This document shows, piece by piece, positions 16,768 through 27,042 of a stretch of 64,000 bases of DNA (position 1 is its first letter; the number at the start of each line of letters is the position of its first letter). The notes below the pieces were generated by a model. That model ran no database searches, had not been told where the DNA came from, and saw only the letters and a program-made list of their open reading frames with translations. A program made the translations under genes and the position numbers. The stretch spans positions 149,464-213,463 of the forward strand of contig NZ_SWJG01000007.1 in the NCBI RefSeq assembly GCF_005870035.1, written 5' to 3'. The stretch comes from Spirosoma lacussanchae. Its GTDB lineage: Bacteria > Bacteroidota > Bacteroidia > Cytophagales > Spirosomataceae.

Positions 16768-18370
16768 CGAGGTTGCGGGTCTCTTGTTTCAGATTGTCGA
16801 GGTTGAAGTGCAGACCGCGGTTGTCGCGCCGGGCCATGGCAGCTTTGATGACCAGATAGGCTACTTCAATCATGTTGCGCAGTTCGCAGATCCGCACCGA
16901 TACTTTCGATTGCCGATACAGCTCTTCGTGTTCCAGATACAACAACTCAAGCCGGTCCATGGCCCGTTTCAGACGCCGGTTCGACCGAACTATGCCAACG
17001 TAGTTCGACATGATGGCTTCCAGCTCCCGCTGAATTTCGGTAACCAGAATCAGTTCTTCGGGGTGGGTCGTGCCGGCGTCGTTCCAGTCCGGAATGCCGT
17101 CGGGTAGCGATGCCTGCTGGTAGTTGTCGAGTGTTTTCAGGTAAGCCCGGTGCCCGAATACCACGGCTTCGAGCAGCGAGTTGCTGGCCAGCCGGTTGGC
17201 ACCGTGCAGCCCCGTACAGGCGCATTCGCCCACAGCGTAGAGGTAGTGAATATTCGTTTGCCCGTACTCATTAACCCGAACGCCCCCGCACATGTAATGC
17301 TGCGCCGGTACGACCGGAATGTAATCTTTTCGCAGGTCGAGGCCGTACTGATCGCGGCAGTAGGCCGTAATGTTCGGAAAATGCTCGACAAACCGGTCGT
17401 AGTCGACGTGGGTGACGTCGATGTACACGTGCGGATCGCCGGTTTTTTTCATCTCCGAGTCGATAGCCCGGGCCACGATGTCGCGCGGGGCCAGCGACAG
17501 GCGGGCGTCGTAATTCTCCATAAAGGTTTCGCCCTTCATGTTTTTCAGCACACCACCAAACCCCCGTACGGCTTCCGAAATCAGGAAGTTGGGCTTCTTG
17601 TCGGGCTCGTAGAGCGCCGTCGGGTGAAACTGAATGAACTCCATGTCCTTGCAGATGCCCTTGGCGCGGTAAGCCATCGCAATGCCATCGCCGGTGGCAA
17701 TGCTGGGGTTCGTCGTGTTCTGATACACGTTGCCGATGCCGCCGGTAGCCAGCAGGGTCGTTTTGGCCAGAAACTTCTCGACCTGACCGGTTTTGGTGTT
17801 CAGCACGTAGGCGCCGTAGCAAACGTTGTTGGTATCGTAGCGGTGCACCGTTTCGCCGAGATGGTGGCGCGTAATCAGCTCTACGGCGTAGAAGTGGGTA
17901 AAAATTTCGATGCTGGGCAGCGAGTGAGCTTTTTCGAGCAGGGCCCGTTCAATTTCGGCGCCGGTAATGTCTTTGAAGTGCAGAATCCGGTAGTCGGAGT
18001 GCCCGCCTTCCTTGGCCAGGTCGTAGTCCGTACCGTCGTGCTCCCGGTCGAAGCGGGTGCCGTAGTCGATCAGCTCACGGATGCGGCCGGGCCCTTCGTT
18101 CACGACGATTTCAACGATATGGCGGTCGCTCAGGTAGTCGCCGGCTACCATTGTATCCTCGATATGTTTCTCGAACGAGTCATCGTCTGACCAGACAGCG
18201 GCAATACCCCCCTGGGCGTATTTGGTATTGGTCTCGTCGGCCTGCACTTTGGTGATGACACCAATTTTGACGGGTTGCTGCCGGTCTTCGAAATGCATGG
18301 CCAGCTTGGTGGCGTAGCTAAGCCCCGCAATACCGGAGCCGATGACTAAAAAATCGAATTGATGGGGCAT
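16760..18370 (-). CDS. nadB: L-aspartate oxidase
   Basis: FAD enzyme that oxidises aspartate to iminoaspartate, first step of NAD synthesis. 536 residues. The FAD-binding Rossmann motif is VIGSGIAGLS (residues 9-18), followed by TKYAQGGIAAV, and the late ANRLASNSLLEAVVFG segment that binds FAD in this family; the C-terminal helical domain is complete. It is on the same strand as nadA, but a toxin-antitoxin pair sits between them. Its product is used by quinolinate synthase (NadA) of this cluster. Confidence 0.95.
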   Translation of the reverse strand: MPHQFDFLVIGSGIAGLSYATKLAMHFEDRQQPVKIGVITKVQADETNTKYAQGGIAAVWSDDDSFEKHIEDTMVAGDYLSDRHIVEIVVNEGPGRIRELIDYGTRFDREHDGTDYDLAKEGGHSDYRILHFKDITGAEIERALLEKAHSLPSIEIFTHFYAVELITRHHLGETVHRYDTNNVCYGAYVLNTKTGQVEKFLAKTTLLATGGIGNVYQNTTNPSIATGDGIAMAYRAKGICKDMEFIQFHPTALYEPDKKPNFLISEAVRGFGGVLKNMKGETFMENYDARLSLAPRDIVARAIDSEMKKTGDPHVYIDVTHVDYDRFVEHFPNITAYCRDQYGLDLRKDYIPVVPAQHYMCGGVRVNEYGQTNIHYLYAVGECACTGLHGANRLASNSLLEAVVFGHRAYLKTLDNYQQASLPDGIPDWNDAGTTHPEELILVTEIQRELEAIMSNYVGIVRSNRRLKRAMDRLELLYLEHEELYRQSKVSVRICELRNMIEVAYLVIKAAMARRDNRGLHFNLDNLKQETRNLVI

Positions 18371-18381
18371 GTTTTTTTAAA

Positions 18382-18768
18382 TCACGTCCACAGTACCTGA
18401 ACCGGATACAATGGGAAATTGGTGTCTCTACTAACAACGCTCCAGTTCTCTACCAGGGCCTGAGCGATAATAATACGGTCAAACGGGTCTTTGTGGTGAA
18501 AAGGCAGCGTTTCTACCTGCAGAATATGGCTGGATAGGACGGGTAACAGGGTAATGCCTACTCTGGGCAGCTCATCGATGAGCGCCTGCGTAGGGCGGTT
18601 GAGCGTTAGCTTACCAAGGCTACGTTTGATGGCGATTTCCCAAATGCTGGCCGAACTCACGTATAAAGCGTTGGCAGGATTTTTTAGCTGAGAGAGGGTG
18701 GCTGATGGAATGGATGTTTCGTCATCTAGTAACCACAGCAGGGTATGAGTATCCAGCAGGTAAGCCAT
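18382..18768 (-). CDS. PIN-domain VapC-like toxin
   Basis: 128-residue PIN-domain protein, predicted Mg-dependent ribonuclease toxin. The acidic site is visible: Asp6 in YLLDTHTLLW, a Glu in SASIWEIAIK, an Asp in DPFDRIIIAQAL and a further Asp in SRDTNFPLY. It lies 2 bases after its probable antitoxin and 11 bases before nadB. Base composition appears lower in GC than nadA and nadB, hinting at acquisition. Target RNA unknown. Confidence 0.85.
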   Translation of the reverse strand: MAYLLDTHTLLWLLDDETSIPSATLSQLKNPANALYVSSASIWEIAIKRSLGKLTLNRPTQALIDELPRVGITLLPVLSSHILQVETLPFHHKDPFDRIIIAQALVENWSVVSRDTNFPLYPVQVLWT

Positions 18769-18770
18769 GG

Positions 18771-18986
18771 CTACATGTACTCGTTGAAATCGCCAAGTGG
18801 CGCGTCAAAATCATCGGCCATGTAGGTTACGAGCCCCCCAAGTGTCCCAAACGTTCGTTCGGGCAAAACAGAAGCGGGCCCCGCATCATGGCTTAGAAGA
18901 TCCTGAAGACTTTTACGTTGCTCAGGCGATAGTTTTTGTATCGCCTGAACCAACTCGCTAAACTCAATCTGCACGGTTATCTCCAT
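18771..18986 (-). CDS. DUF2281-like antitoxin
   Basis: 71-residue protein. The N-terminal part is helical (FSELVQAIQKLSPEQRKSLQDL) and the C-terminus ends MADDFDAPLGDFNEYM, the acidic tail typical of DUF2281 antitoxins that wrap PIN toxins. It ends 2 bases before the VapC-like gene and starts 23 bases after nadA. Antitoxin role is inferred from family and position. No other DNA-binding motif is seen. Confidence 0.8.
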   Translation of the reverse strand: MEITVQIEFSELVQAIQKLSPEQRKSLQDLLSHDAGPASVLPERTFGTLGGLVTYMADDFDAPLGDFNEYM

Positions 18987-19009
18987 GGCTCGTTCCCTGT
19001 TTAATCCGA

Positions 19010-20026
19010 TTACTTGCTCAACTCCAGCATACGCGCTACGGACTCATAGGCTTTCAGCCGGATGTCTTCCGGCACGATGATCTCCGGCTGCTCGTACAAC
19101 ATGCAGTTATACAGCTTTTCGAGGGTGTTCATTTTCATGTACGGGCATTCGGAGCAGGCGCAGGTGTTGTTCTGGCTGGCCGGAGCCGGAATGATCTTCT
19201 TGTGCGGTACCGCCTGGCGCATCTTGTGCAGAATACCGGCTTCGGTACCTACGATGAATGTTTGCTCGGGACTATCGACCACGTATTTCAGCAGCGCGGT
19301 CGTTGAGCCGACGTAGTCGGCCTGGCTCAGAATATGCTCCTGACATTCGGGGTGAGCAATGAACTTGGCGTCCGGATACTCAACGCGCAGTTTCTGAAGT
19401 TTCTCCAGCGAGATGTCGATATGAACAATGCAGGCACCGTCCCACAACACCATGTCGCGGCCGGTTTTTTTCGAGACGAAACGACCCAGGTTCGCGTCGG
19501 GCGCAAAGATGATCTTCTGATCCTTCGGCAGGCTCTCTACGATTTTCAGCGCGTTGGACGAGGTCACGATAATGTCGGACAGGGCCTTTATCTCGGCCGA
19601 GCAGTTGATGTACGACAGCACGATATGATCGGGGTACTGCGCCTTGAAAGCCGCAAACTTATCGGCCGGCGCCGAATCGGCCAGCGAACAGCCAGCGTTC
19701 AGGTCAGGAATGACCACTTTCTTCTGGGGGGAGAGCACCTTGGCCGTTTCGCCCATGAAGTGAACGCCACAGAACACGATCATGTCGGCCGGTGTAGCAG
19801 CCGCCTGCTGGCTCAGACCGAGGCTGTCGCCGATGTAGTCGGCCAGGTCCTGAATGGCGCCGTCGACATAATAGTGCGCCAGAATAACGGCGTTCTTTTC
19901 TTTTTTGAGCCGGTTTATCTCGGCCACTAAATCTATATCGTCGGCAACGGGCTTATTGACATAACCCACGCGTTGTACTTCTTCGAGCAAAGCTTCCATG
20001 TCTGGTTGGCAGGTGGTTTTTACCAT
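19010..20026 (-). CDS. nadA: quinolinate synthase (4Fe-4S)
   Basis: Condenses iminoaspartate with dihydroxyacetone phosphate to quinolinate. 338 residues from the ATG at 20026; upstream open frame to 20140 is not conserved. The three Fe-S cysteines are likely those in [18 protein letters not shown] and CSECPYM. Residues HYYVDG and DSLGLSQ near the N-terminus fit substrate binding. Same strand as nadB, separated by the toxin-antitoxin pair; all four genes have gaps of 23, 2 and 11 bases and are probably one transcript. Confidence 0.95.
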   Translation of the reverse strand: MVKTTCQPDMEALLEEVQRVGYVNKPVADDIDLVAEINRLKKEKNAVILAHYYVDGAIQDLADYIGDSLGLSQQAAATPADMIVFCGVHFMGETAKVLSPQKKVVIPDLNAGCSLADSAPADKFAAFKAQYPDHIVLSYINCSAEIKALSDIIVTSSNALKIVESLPKDQKIIFAPDANLGRFVSKKTGRDMVLWDGACIVHIDISLEKLQKLRVEYPDAKFIAHPECQEHILSQADYVGSTTALLKYVVDSPEQTFIVGTEAGILHKMRQAVPHKKIIPAPASQNNTCACSECPYMKMNTLEKLYNCMLYEQPEIIVPEDIRLKAYESVARMLELSK

Positions 20027-20172
20027 AAACAACGACAACGGGCTAAATGTCACAGCGGGCCGAAAAGCTGACCGCCAAACCGACCCCGTCGTTGCGGCTG
20101 TATCTACGGGCGAATTTGAGAAAATGGATCGGGCTTTCAAACAACCGCGGCTGATGGTGTAGTTTTAAGGCC

Positions 20173-21240
20173 ATGAGCGATCTGCTACACCTTCGTATCA
20201 TCCGTATCCAGCCCGAAATCGTGGTGGGCCACCGTTTCGATGCCGCCAGCTACTACCTGGAGTCGACCGATGGGCGATCGGTGCCGTACCGGGCCGGCCA
20301 GTTTCTGACCCTCATCATCGACCAGGCGGGCCACGAAGTCCGGCGGTCGTATTCGCTTAGCTCGACGGCCGACGAACCGCTCCGGTTGACGATCAAGCGG
20401 GTGGAGAACGGGCAAATGTCCCGCCATCTGCTCGATACGCTACGGGTGGGCGATGTGCTGACGAGTCTGCCGCCCGCCGGTCGGTTCGTTCTGGATCACG
20501 ACACCCCCGGCAATCTGGTACTGATCGGCGCCGGTAGCGGTATAACCCCGCTGTTCAGCCTGCTTAAACAGGCGCTGCGTACCGAGCCAGACCGGCGGGT
20601 GACCCTGCTCTACAGCAACAGCACCGACCGAACCATTCTGTTTCGCGACGAACTGAACGACCTGCACCGGCAGTACGCCGACCGGTTTCGGCTGATTCAT
20701 TTGCTGAGCAACCCCGCCCATGAGCTGGCCGATCGGCACGGCACGGTCCGAACCGGCCGACTCAACAACGTCATGCTTGAAACGCTGCTGCCCGAGCTGG
20801 TCGGTGCGGCCAACCCGGCGTCGGTGCAGTTTTTTGTTTGCGGCCCGGCCGATTACATGCGGATGGTTCAGTTTACGCTCGTCTTCAGTGGTATTCCAGC
20901 CCGCCAGATCCGGCGCGAAAATTTCGTGGTCGAACTGGTTACGCTGGTCCCTCCGCCGATTCATGCCGTTGACCGGACGGTCTTGCTCCACTACCGGGGG
21001 CAGTCCGTCGAGATCGCTGTTCCGGCCTACAAATCGATCCTGCAGGCGGCCCTGGACGAGGGAGTGCCGCTGCCGTACAGCTGCCGGGGTGGGCGCTGCT
21101 CAACCTGCGCGGCCCGCTGTACGGCCGGCGCGGTTCACATGACCATCAACGATGTCTTGACCGAGCGCGACCTGGCCGAGGGCTGGATACTAACCTGCAC
21201 CGGCTATCCGGCCAGCACCGGCGTCGTCATTGACGTATAG
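20173..21240 (+). CDS. FAD/NAD(P)H reductase with C-terminal 2Fe-2S ferredoxin domain (PaaE type)
   Basis: 355 residues in three parts: FAD-binding barrel (about 5-105, RRSYSLSSTADEP), NAD(P)-binding domain (about 110-240, LVLIGAGSGITPLFSLL and FFVCGPADYM) and plant-type ferredoxin (about 265-350) with cluster cysteines in YSCRGGRCSTCAA and LTCTGYP. Such proteins pass electrons from NAD(P)H to oxygenases or other acceptors. No oxygenase gene is nearby, so the partner is unknown. A methyltransferase gene follows after 48 bases. Confidence 0.9.
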   Translation: MSDLLHLRIIRIQPEIVVGHRFDAASYYLESTDGRSVPYRAGQFLTLIIDQAGHEVRRSYSLSSTADEPLRLTIKRVENGQMSRHLLDTLRVGDVLTSLPPAGRFVLDHDTPGNLVLIGAGSGITPLFSLLKQALRTEPDRRVTLLYSNSTDRTILFRDELNDLHRQYADRFRLIHLLSNPAHELADRHGTVRTGRLNNVMLETLLPELVGAANPASVQFFVCGPADYMRMVQFTLVFSGIPARQIRRENFVVELVTLVPPPIHAVDRTVLLHYRGQSVEIAVPAYKSILQAALDEGVPLPYSCRGGRCSTCAARCTAGAVHMTINDVLTERDLAEGWILTCTGYPASTGVVIDV

Positions 21241-21288
21241 ACAGACGGCTGGCGGTTCTATTTTTGTTCCAGACAAACCGCAGATCGT

Positions 21289-21945
21289 ATGAACGAACAG
21301 GCGCTTCGGCAGCTGGCCGCCCAACTCCGTTTGCCCGAAGGCGAGACCGGTATCGAGGTAGCGAACCGGATGAACATCAACAACGAGCTGATGAACCGCT
21401 GGGCCATCGACCAGCTCGCCGTACAGCCCGGTGATCAGATTCTGGAGATCGGGCCGGGCAACGGTCGGTTCGTCCCGGATCTGCTGGGGACCGACCCGTC
21501 GGTGCGTTACGTCGGCTACGATCATTCAGCACTGATGGTAAGCCAGGCCGTTGAGCACAACCGCGCCCTGGCCGAGACGGGCCGGGTCCAGTTCATATGG
21601 CGCAGCGGGCCGGTCATGCCTTTCCCGGACCATAGCTTTACCAAAGCCTTTGCTGTCAATGTCATTTATTTCTGGGAAGATCCGGCGGCCGAACTGGCCG
21701 AGCTGCATCGGGTACTGGTACCCGGCGGCCGGTTGCTACTCGTCATCCGGCCCCGGTCGGTGATGATGCGGCTTCCCTTCGTGCAGCACGGCTTCCAGCT
21801 GTTCGAACCGACCGACGTAGCTGACCTGCTGGTGGCTAACCGGTTCCGCGTTACGGAAACGCGGGTACTGGCTGAACCGGCGCAGCACGTAGGTGGCGAG
21901 GCCGTCTCCCTGTCGACGGCGCTGATCAGCAGTGAACCCGTATGA
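21289..21945 (+). CDS. class I SAM-dependent methyltransferase
   Basis: 218 residues with SAM-binding motif I ILEIGPGNGRFV (about 47-58), motif II region YVGYDHSALM and motif IV FAVNVIYFWEDP; the fold matches Methyltransf_11 type enzymes acting on small molecules. Substrate unknown. It may share a transcript with the reductase upstream (48-base gap) and converges with udk, 8 bases between stops. Confidence 0.85.
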   Translation: MNEQALRQLAAQLRLPEGETGIEVANRMNINNELMNRWAIDQLAVQPGDQILEIGPGNGRFVPDLLGTDPSVRYVGYDHSALMVSQAVEHNRALAETGRVQFIWRSGPVMPFPDHSFTKAFAVNVIYFWEDPAAELAELHRVLVPGGRLLLVIRPRSVMMRLPFVQHGFQLFEPTDVADLLVANRFRVTETRVLAEPAQHVGGEAVSLSTALISSEPV

Positions 21946-21953
21946 GGAGTGGG

Positions 21954-22571
21954 TCAGACCTTGGTTTTCAGGAACGAGATTACCACATCGAGCCCGCGCT
22001 GGTAATGTACGTTGTTGGGAATAACAATATCGGCTTCGGCGCGGTACGGCTTGATAAACTGTTTATAGGTCGGTTTGACGTGGTATTTCCAGCGATACAT
22101 GACGTCGTCGAGGTCGTAGCCCCGTTCTTCGGCATCGCGTTTGACGCGCCGTTCGAGCTTGATGCTATTTTTGGCGTCGATAAATATTTTCAGATCCATC
22201 TGGTCGGCCAGCTCCCGGAAGTGGAACACGAAAATGCCTTCTACTACGATGATGGGAGCCGGCTGAAACGTGAGCAGACGCGGGGTAACGCTGGCGTTGT
22301 TGAACGTATACTCCATCTGCTGAACTGTTTCACCCCGGCTGAGCTGATGAATATGTTCCGCATACAGATGGTGATCAATCGTTTCGGGCAGGTCGAAGTT
22401 ATGGACGCCCTGATCGTCGACCGCAATCTCGTTGATTTTCCGGTAGTAGTTGTCCTGAGAGATCAGGCAGATCTGGTCTTCGGCAAAGGCGCTCAGGATG
22501 CCTTTCAGAAACGATGTTTTACCCGAAGCACTGCCGCCGGTTATGCCGACGATAAACGGTTTGGTGGTCAT
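21954..22571 (-). CDS. udk: uridine kinase
   Basis: Phosphorylates uridine/cytidine in pyrimidine salvage. 205 residues from the ATG at 22571. Walker A loop GITGGSASGKTSF (about 9-21), followed by LISQDNYYRK and the NFDLPETIDHHL segment characteristic of uridine kinases; FVVEGIFVFH-like strand and the DIVIPN motif are also seen. The longer open frame to 22610 begins with non-conserved residues. It is divergent from the ABC protein gene, with only 20 bases between starts, so promoters must overlap coding sequence. Confidence 0.92.
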   Translation of the reverse strand: MTTKPFIVGITGGSASGKTSFLKGILSAFAEDQICLISQDNYYRKINEIAVDDQGVHNFDLPETIDHHLYAEHIHQLSRGETVQQMEYTFNNASVTPRLLTFQPAPIIVVEGIFVFHFRELADQMDLKIFIDAKNSIKLERRVKRDAEERGYDLDDVMYRWKYHVKPTYKQFIKPYRAEADIVIPNNVHYQRGLDVVISFLKTKV

Positions 22572-22591
22572 TTTGCAAAGATAAGGTACGC

Positions 22592-24010
22592 ATGAATCAA
22601 TCCGACCCACTCATTACCCTTGATCAGGGATCGCAGCCCGACAACCGTCGCTCGTCGGCGGGCCATTCGTTATTTCAGCTCCACGCAGGCCAGTGCTGGG
22701 CCGTAGTCGGCGCAACGGGCAGTGGCAAGACGCTTTTTCTGCAAACGCTGGCAGGTCAGGTGCCGCGGCTGGCGGGTCGGCTGGTCCGGCGGCAGTCGGT
22801 TGCCTACGTGTCGTTTCGCGAGGAGTCGCGGCTATTTTCGTACAGCGGCCATTTTTACCAGCAGCGCTACCAGGCTACCATGAGCGACGAAGGAAGCCGG
22901 GGCCAGGCCGCACCCACCCTGCGCGATTACCTTCAGCTTGCCGACCCTGTGGCTGCCAGACCGCTGCTGGACCGGCTTGGTCTGAGCCCCCTGCTCAACC
23001 GAACCTTTCTGAAGCTCTCGAACGGGCAGAGCCGCAAAGCCCGCATCGGCAAAGCGCTGCTGCAACAACCGGCGGTGCTGCTGCTCGATAACCCCTTTGT
23101 TGGACTCGATGCGGGCTTTCGGCAGGAGCTGACCCAGTGGCTGGCCGAACTAACCCAACACGGGCTGACTCTTGTGCTGGCTACCGATGCCGATTCGATA
23201 CCGCTTTTCGTTACCCATGTGGTGGAACTGGGCGGGAGCGAGATTCAGTGGGCCGGTCCCGTTCAGGCCTATCGATCCACTGCGCGACCTCCGCAACAAA
23301 CAGCCTTACCCATCTGGCAAACACCGGCGCTGCCCGCCGACTTCGACGAGGCTTTTCGGCTGAGCGAGGTAACGGTGCGCTACGGTGAACAGCTTATCCT
23401 GGATAGGGTCAGCTGGACGGTGCGCCCCGGCGAACGATGGGCTCTGCTGGGACCGAACGGAGCCGGTAAGTCGGTGCTGCTGAGTCTGCTCTACGGCGAT
23501 CATCCGCAGGCGTATGCCAGCCTGATTCATGTGTTCGATCATCGGCGGGGGCGGCCCGGTCAGAGTATCTGGGACGTGAAACGGCGGATCGGGTTCGTCT
23601 CGCCCGAGCTGCATCTGTATTTTCCGCAGCAGCTGACCGCCCGCCAGGTGGTACTTACAGGGCTGACCGATACACTGACCGCCCCCCGGCAGGCCAGCGC
23701 CGAAGCGCAGGCCGACCTGCTGGCAATGCTGCGCTATTTTGGGCTGAGTAACAAAGCCGATGAACCCTTCGGCCGACTGTCGGCGGGCGAACAGCGGCTG
23801 GTGCTGCTGGTCCGGGCGTTGATCAAAAATCCACCGGTGCTGATTCTGGACGAACCCTTCCAGGCAATCGACGCGGCCCGGGTAGAGCTGGCCCGGCGGC
23901 TGCTCGATAGCTTGCCCGATAAAACGATTCTGTTTGTTACCCACGACCGGCGCGAACTGCCCGACACCATTGACCGGACGTTCACCATTGGCACTGAGGC
24001 CCCCCTGTAA
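22592..24010 (+). CDS. tandem ABC ATPase (ModF-like), one site degenerate
   Basis: 472 residues with two ABC domains and no membrane segment. Domain 1 (about 1-220): Walker A GATGSGKT, signature LSNGQSRK, Walker B LLLDNPFVGLD, where the catalytic Glu is replaced by Asn. Domain 2 (about 250-470): Walker A GPNGAGKS, signature LSAGEQRL, Walker B LILDEPFQAID, intact. This resembles ModF/PhrA-type soluble double ATPases. With one hydrolysis-deficient site it is probably an asymmetric ATPase. No permease is encoded next to it. A strong hairpin follows. Confidence 0.85.
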   Translation: MNQSDPLITLDQGSQPDNRRSSAGHSLFQLHAGQCWAVVGATGSGKTLFLQTLAGQVPRLAGRLVRRQSVAYVSFREESRLFSYSGHFYQQRYQATMSDEGSRGQAAPTLRDYLQLADPVAARPLLDRLGLSPLLNRTFLKLSNGQSRKARIGKALLQQPAVLLLDNPFVGLDAGFRQELTQWLAELTQHGLTLVLATDADSIPLFVTHVVELGGSEIQWAGPVQAYRSTARPPQQTALPIWQTPALPADFDEAFRLSEVTVRYGEQLILDRVSWTVRPGERWALLGPNGAGKSVLLSLLYGDHPQAYASLIHVFDHRRGRPGQSIWDVKRRIGFVSPELHLYFPQQLTARQVVLTGLTDTLTAPRQASAEAQADLLAMLRYFGLSNKADEPFGRLSAGEQRLVLLVRALIKNPPVLILDEPFQAIDAARVELARRLLDSLPDKTILFVTHDRRELPDTIDRTFTIGTEAPL

Positions 24011-24015
24011 ACATA

Positions 24016-24057
24016 GAAGCCCGGTAAACACACAGCGTTGTATGCTTACCGGGCTTC
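24016..24057. terminator. bidirectional hairpin between the ABC gene and atpC
   Basis: GAAGCCCGGTAA (24016-24027) pairs perfectly with TTACCGGGCTTC (24046-24057), 12 base pairs and an 18-base loop. It lies between two convergent stops (24010 and 24075) and could end transcription from both sides. Confidence 0.6.
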
Positions 24058-24074
24058 CCAACCAGAACAGGCTA

Positions 24075-24320
24075 TCAGGCCACTACGGCTTCGGCCAGTA
24101 CCAGCACTTTATTTTGCAGCACTTCAACCACACCACCATCGACGGTGAACGTTTGCTGACCGGTTGCGCTCTGCACAACGATCGGGCCTTTGGCGAGGGT
24201 ACTAACCAGCGGAGCGTGGTCGTTCAGCACCTGAAACTGACCTTCGCTGCCCGGAAACGTAACCGCGCTGGCCTCACCCGAAAAGACCTTCCGGTCTGGA
24301 GTAATGATATCTACTGTCAT
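24075..24320 (-). CDS. atpC: ATP synthase F1 epsilon subunit (short form)
   Basis: 81 residues, only the N-terminal beta-sandwich: MTVDIITPDRKVFSGEAS start, FPGSEGQFQVLNDHAPLV core. The C-terminal inhibitory helices of the 130-residue E. coli protein are absent, as is common in Bacteroidota. It is separated from atpD by a gene for a secreted protein on the same strand, whereas atpD and atpC are normally adjacent. Confidence 0.93.
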   Translation of the reverse strand: MTVDIITPDRKVFSGEASAVTFPGSEGQFQVLNDHAPLVSTLAKGPIVVQSATGQQTFTVDGGVVEVLQNKVLVLAEAVVA

Positions 24321-24331
24321 AGTATTAAATA

Positions 24332-24383
24332 ATGAACGATGAATGATGAATGAGCTGCCCGGTGCATTTATCGTTCATCATTC
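24332..24383. repeat. intergenic inverted repeat, ATGAAC/GAATGATGAA type
   Basis: GAATGATGAA (24341-24350) is inverted as TTCATCATTC (24374-24383), and ATGAACGAT (24332-24340) as ATCGTTCAT (24370-24378), so two alternative stems share the right arm. It fills the 69 bases between the secreted-protein gene and atpC. Similar low-complexity repeats occur at 47073-47145 and 56284-56415. Confidence 0.6.
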
Positions 24384-24389
24384 GCCTTT

Positions 24390-25097
24390 TTACAAAGCTC
24401 CCTTCACGAAGTTCAATACGCTGCCGATCTGGTTTTTCACAGCGGGCTCAGCGGTTTTTGCCAGTGGGCCACCCTGACCGAGTTTGCTCACCCCCGCCAG
24501 CGCCGTTGACACCAGCGATTTGCCCGCCGAACCACCTCCACCCAGCACCGACATAGCGCTGCCGAGACCACTCAGGCCGCTGCTTAGCTGGCTGGCTTTC
24601 CCGATCAGCGATCCGGCCGAGACCAGATTTTCGAGCCGACCGGCTCCCGAAGCCAGTTTGGTCAGTCCAACGGCTTTACCGAGAACGCCCGCACCCAGCC
24701 CTCCGCCCGTAATCAGCGGCAGTAGTGTTTTCAGCTTACCCACCTGACTCAGGATCTTATCCTTAAACGAGCTTGGTTTCTGCTGGGCTTCGGCCTCAAC
24801 GGCGGCAATGCCGGTTTGCAGCGCCTGGGCCGAAGCGGCTTTATCCCCTTTCTCCAAAGCGGCTACGGCTTTGTCCAGTTGCGCGTCGGGCAGGCTGTCG
24901 GTCGAAGCCGCAGCGCCCGTTTGGGCAGTCGACGGCGTAATGGCCGTGTCCTGAATAGCGCCCCTGACGGAGGTAGGTGATGTAGTTGGTGCAGTACCAG
25001 CACCGGGTATGGCGGGGACCTGCGCCAGGGCGGTCGTGGTGGCCAGCAGGGTAGCGGACAGCAGCAGGACTTTCCACTCAACTCGGATCGTTTTCAT
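24390..25097 (-). CDS. secreted Ala/Gly/Ser-rich protein between atpD and atpC, unknown
   Basis: 235 residues. Signal peptide (about 1-26, ending TTTALAQ), then a Thr/Ala-rich linker, a helical segment with DAQLDKAVAALEKGDKA (tetratricopeptide-like in feel) and a long glycine-rich hydrophobic C-terminal half (LITGGGLGAGVLGKAVGL). No family recognised. It lies on the same strand as atpD (104 bases downstream) and atpC (69 bases upstream). Position inside the ATP synthase genes is the notable point; no evidence for a role in the complex. Confidence 0.7.
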   Translation of the reverse strand: MKTIRVEWKVLLLSATLLATTTALAQVPAIPGAGTAPTTSPTSVRGAIQDTAITPSTAQTGAAASTDSLPDAQLDKAVAALEKGDKAASAQALQTGIAAVEAEAQQKPSSFKDKILSQVGKLKTLLPLITGGGLGAGVLGKAVGLTKLASGAGRLENLVSAGSLIGKASQLSSGLSGLGSAMSVLGGGGSAGKSLVSTALAGVSKLGQGGPLAKTAEPAVKNQIGSVLNFVKGAL

Positions 25098-25201
25098 AAC
25101 AACTTGGTTAGTTAGTTTACGATGCTAAGACGACATTGAGCGAAAAAGCAACAGGTATTGGCTGAACAATGTACGGCCAATACCTGTCGATTCCTGATTA
25201 C

Positions 25202-27042
<1,841 letters not shown>

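Noticed and set aside
17150..18190. 346-codon open frame on the plus strand
   Set aside because: Antisense to nadB; explained by GC-rich third positions.
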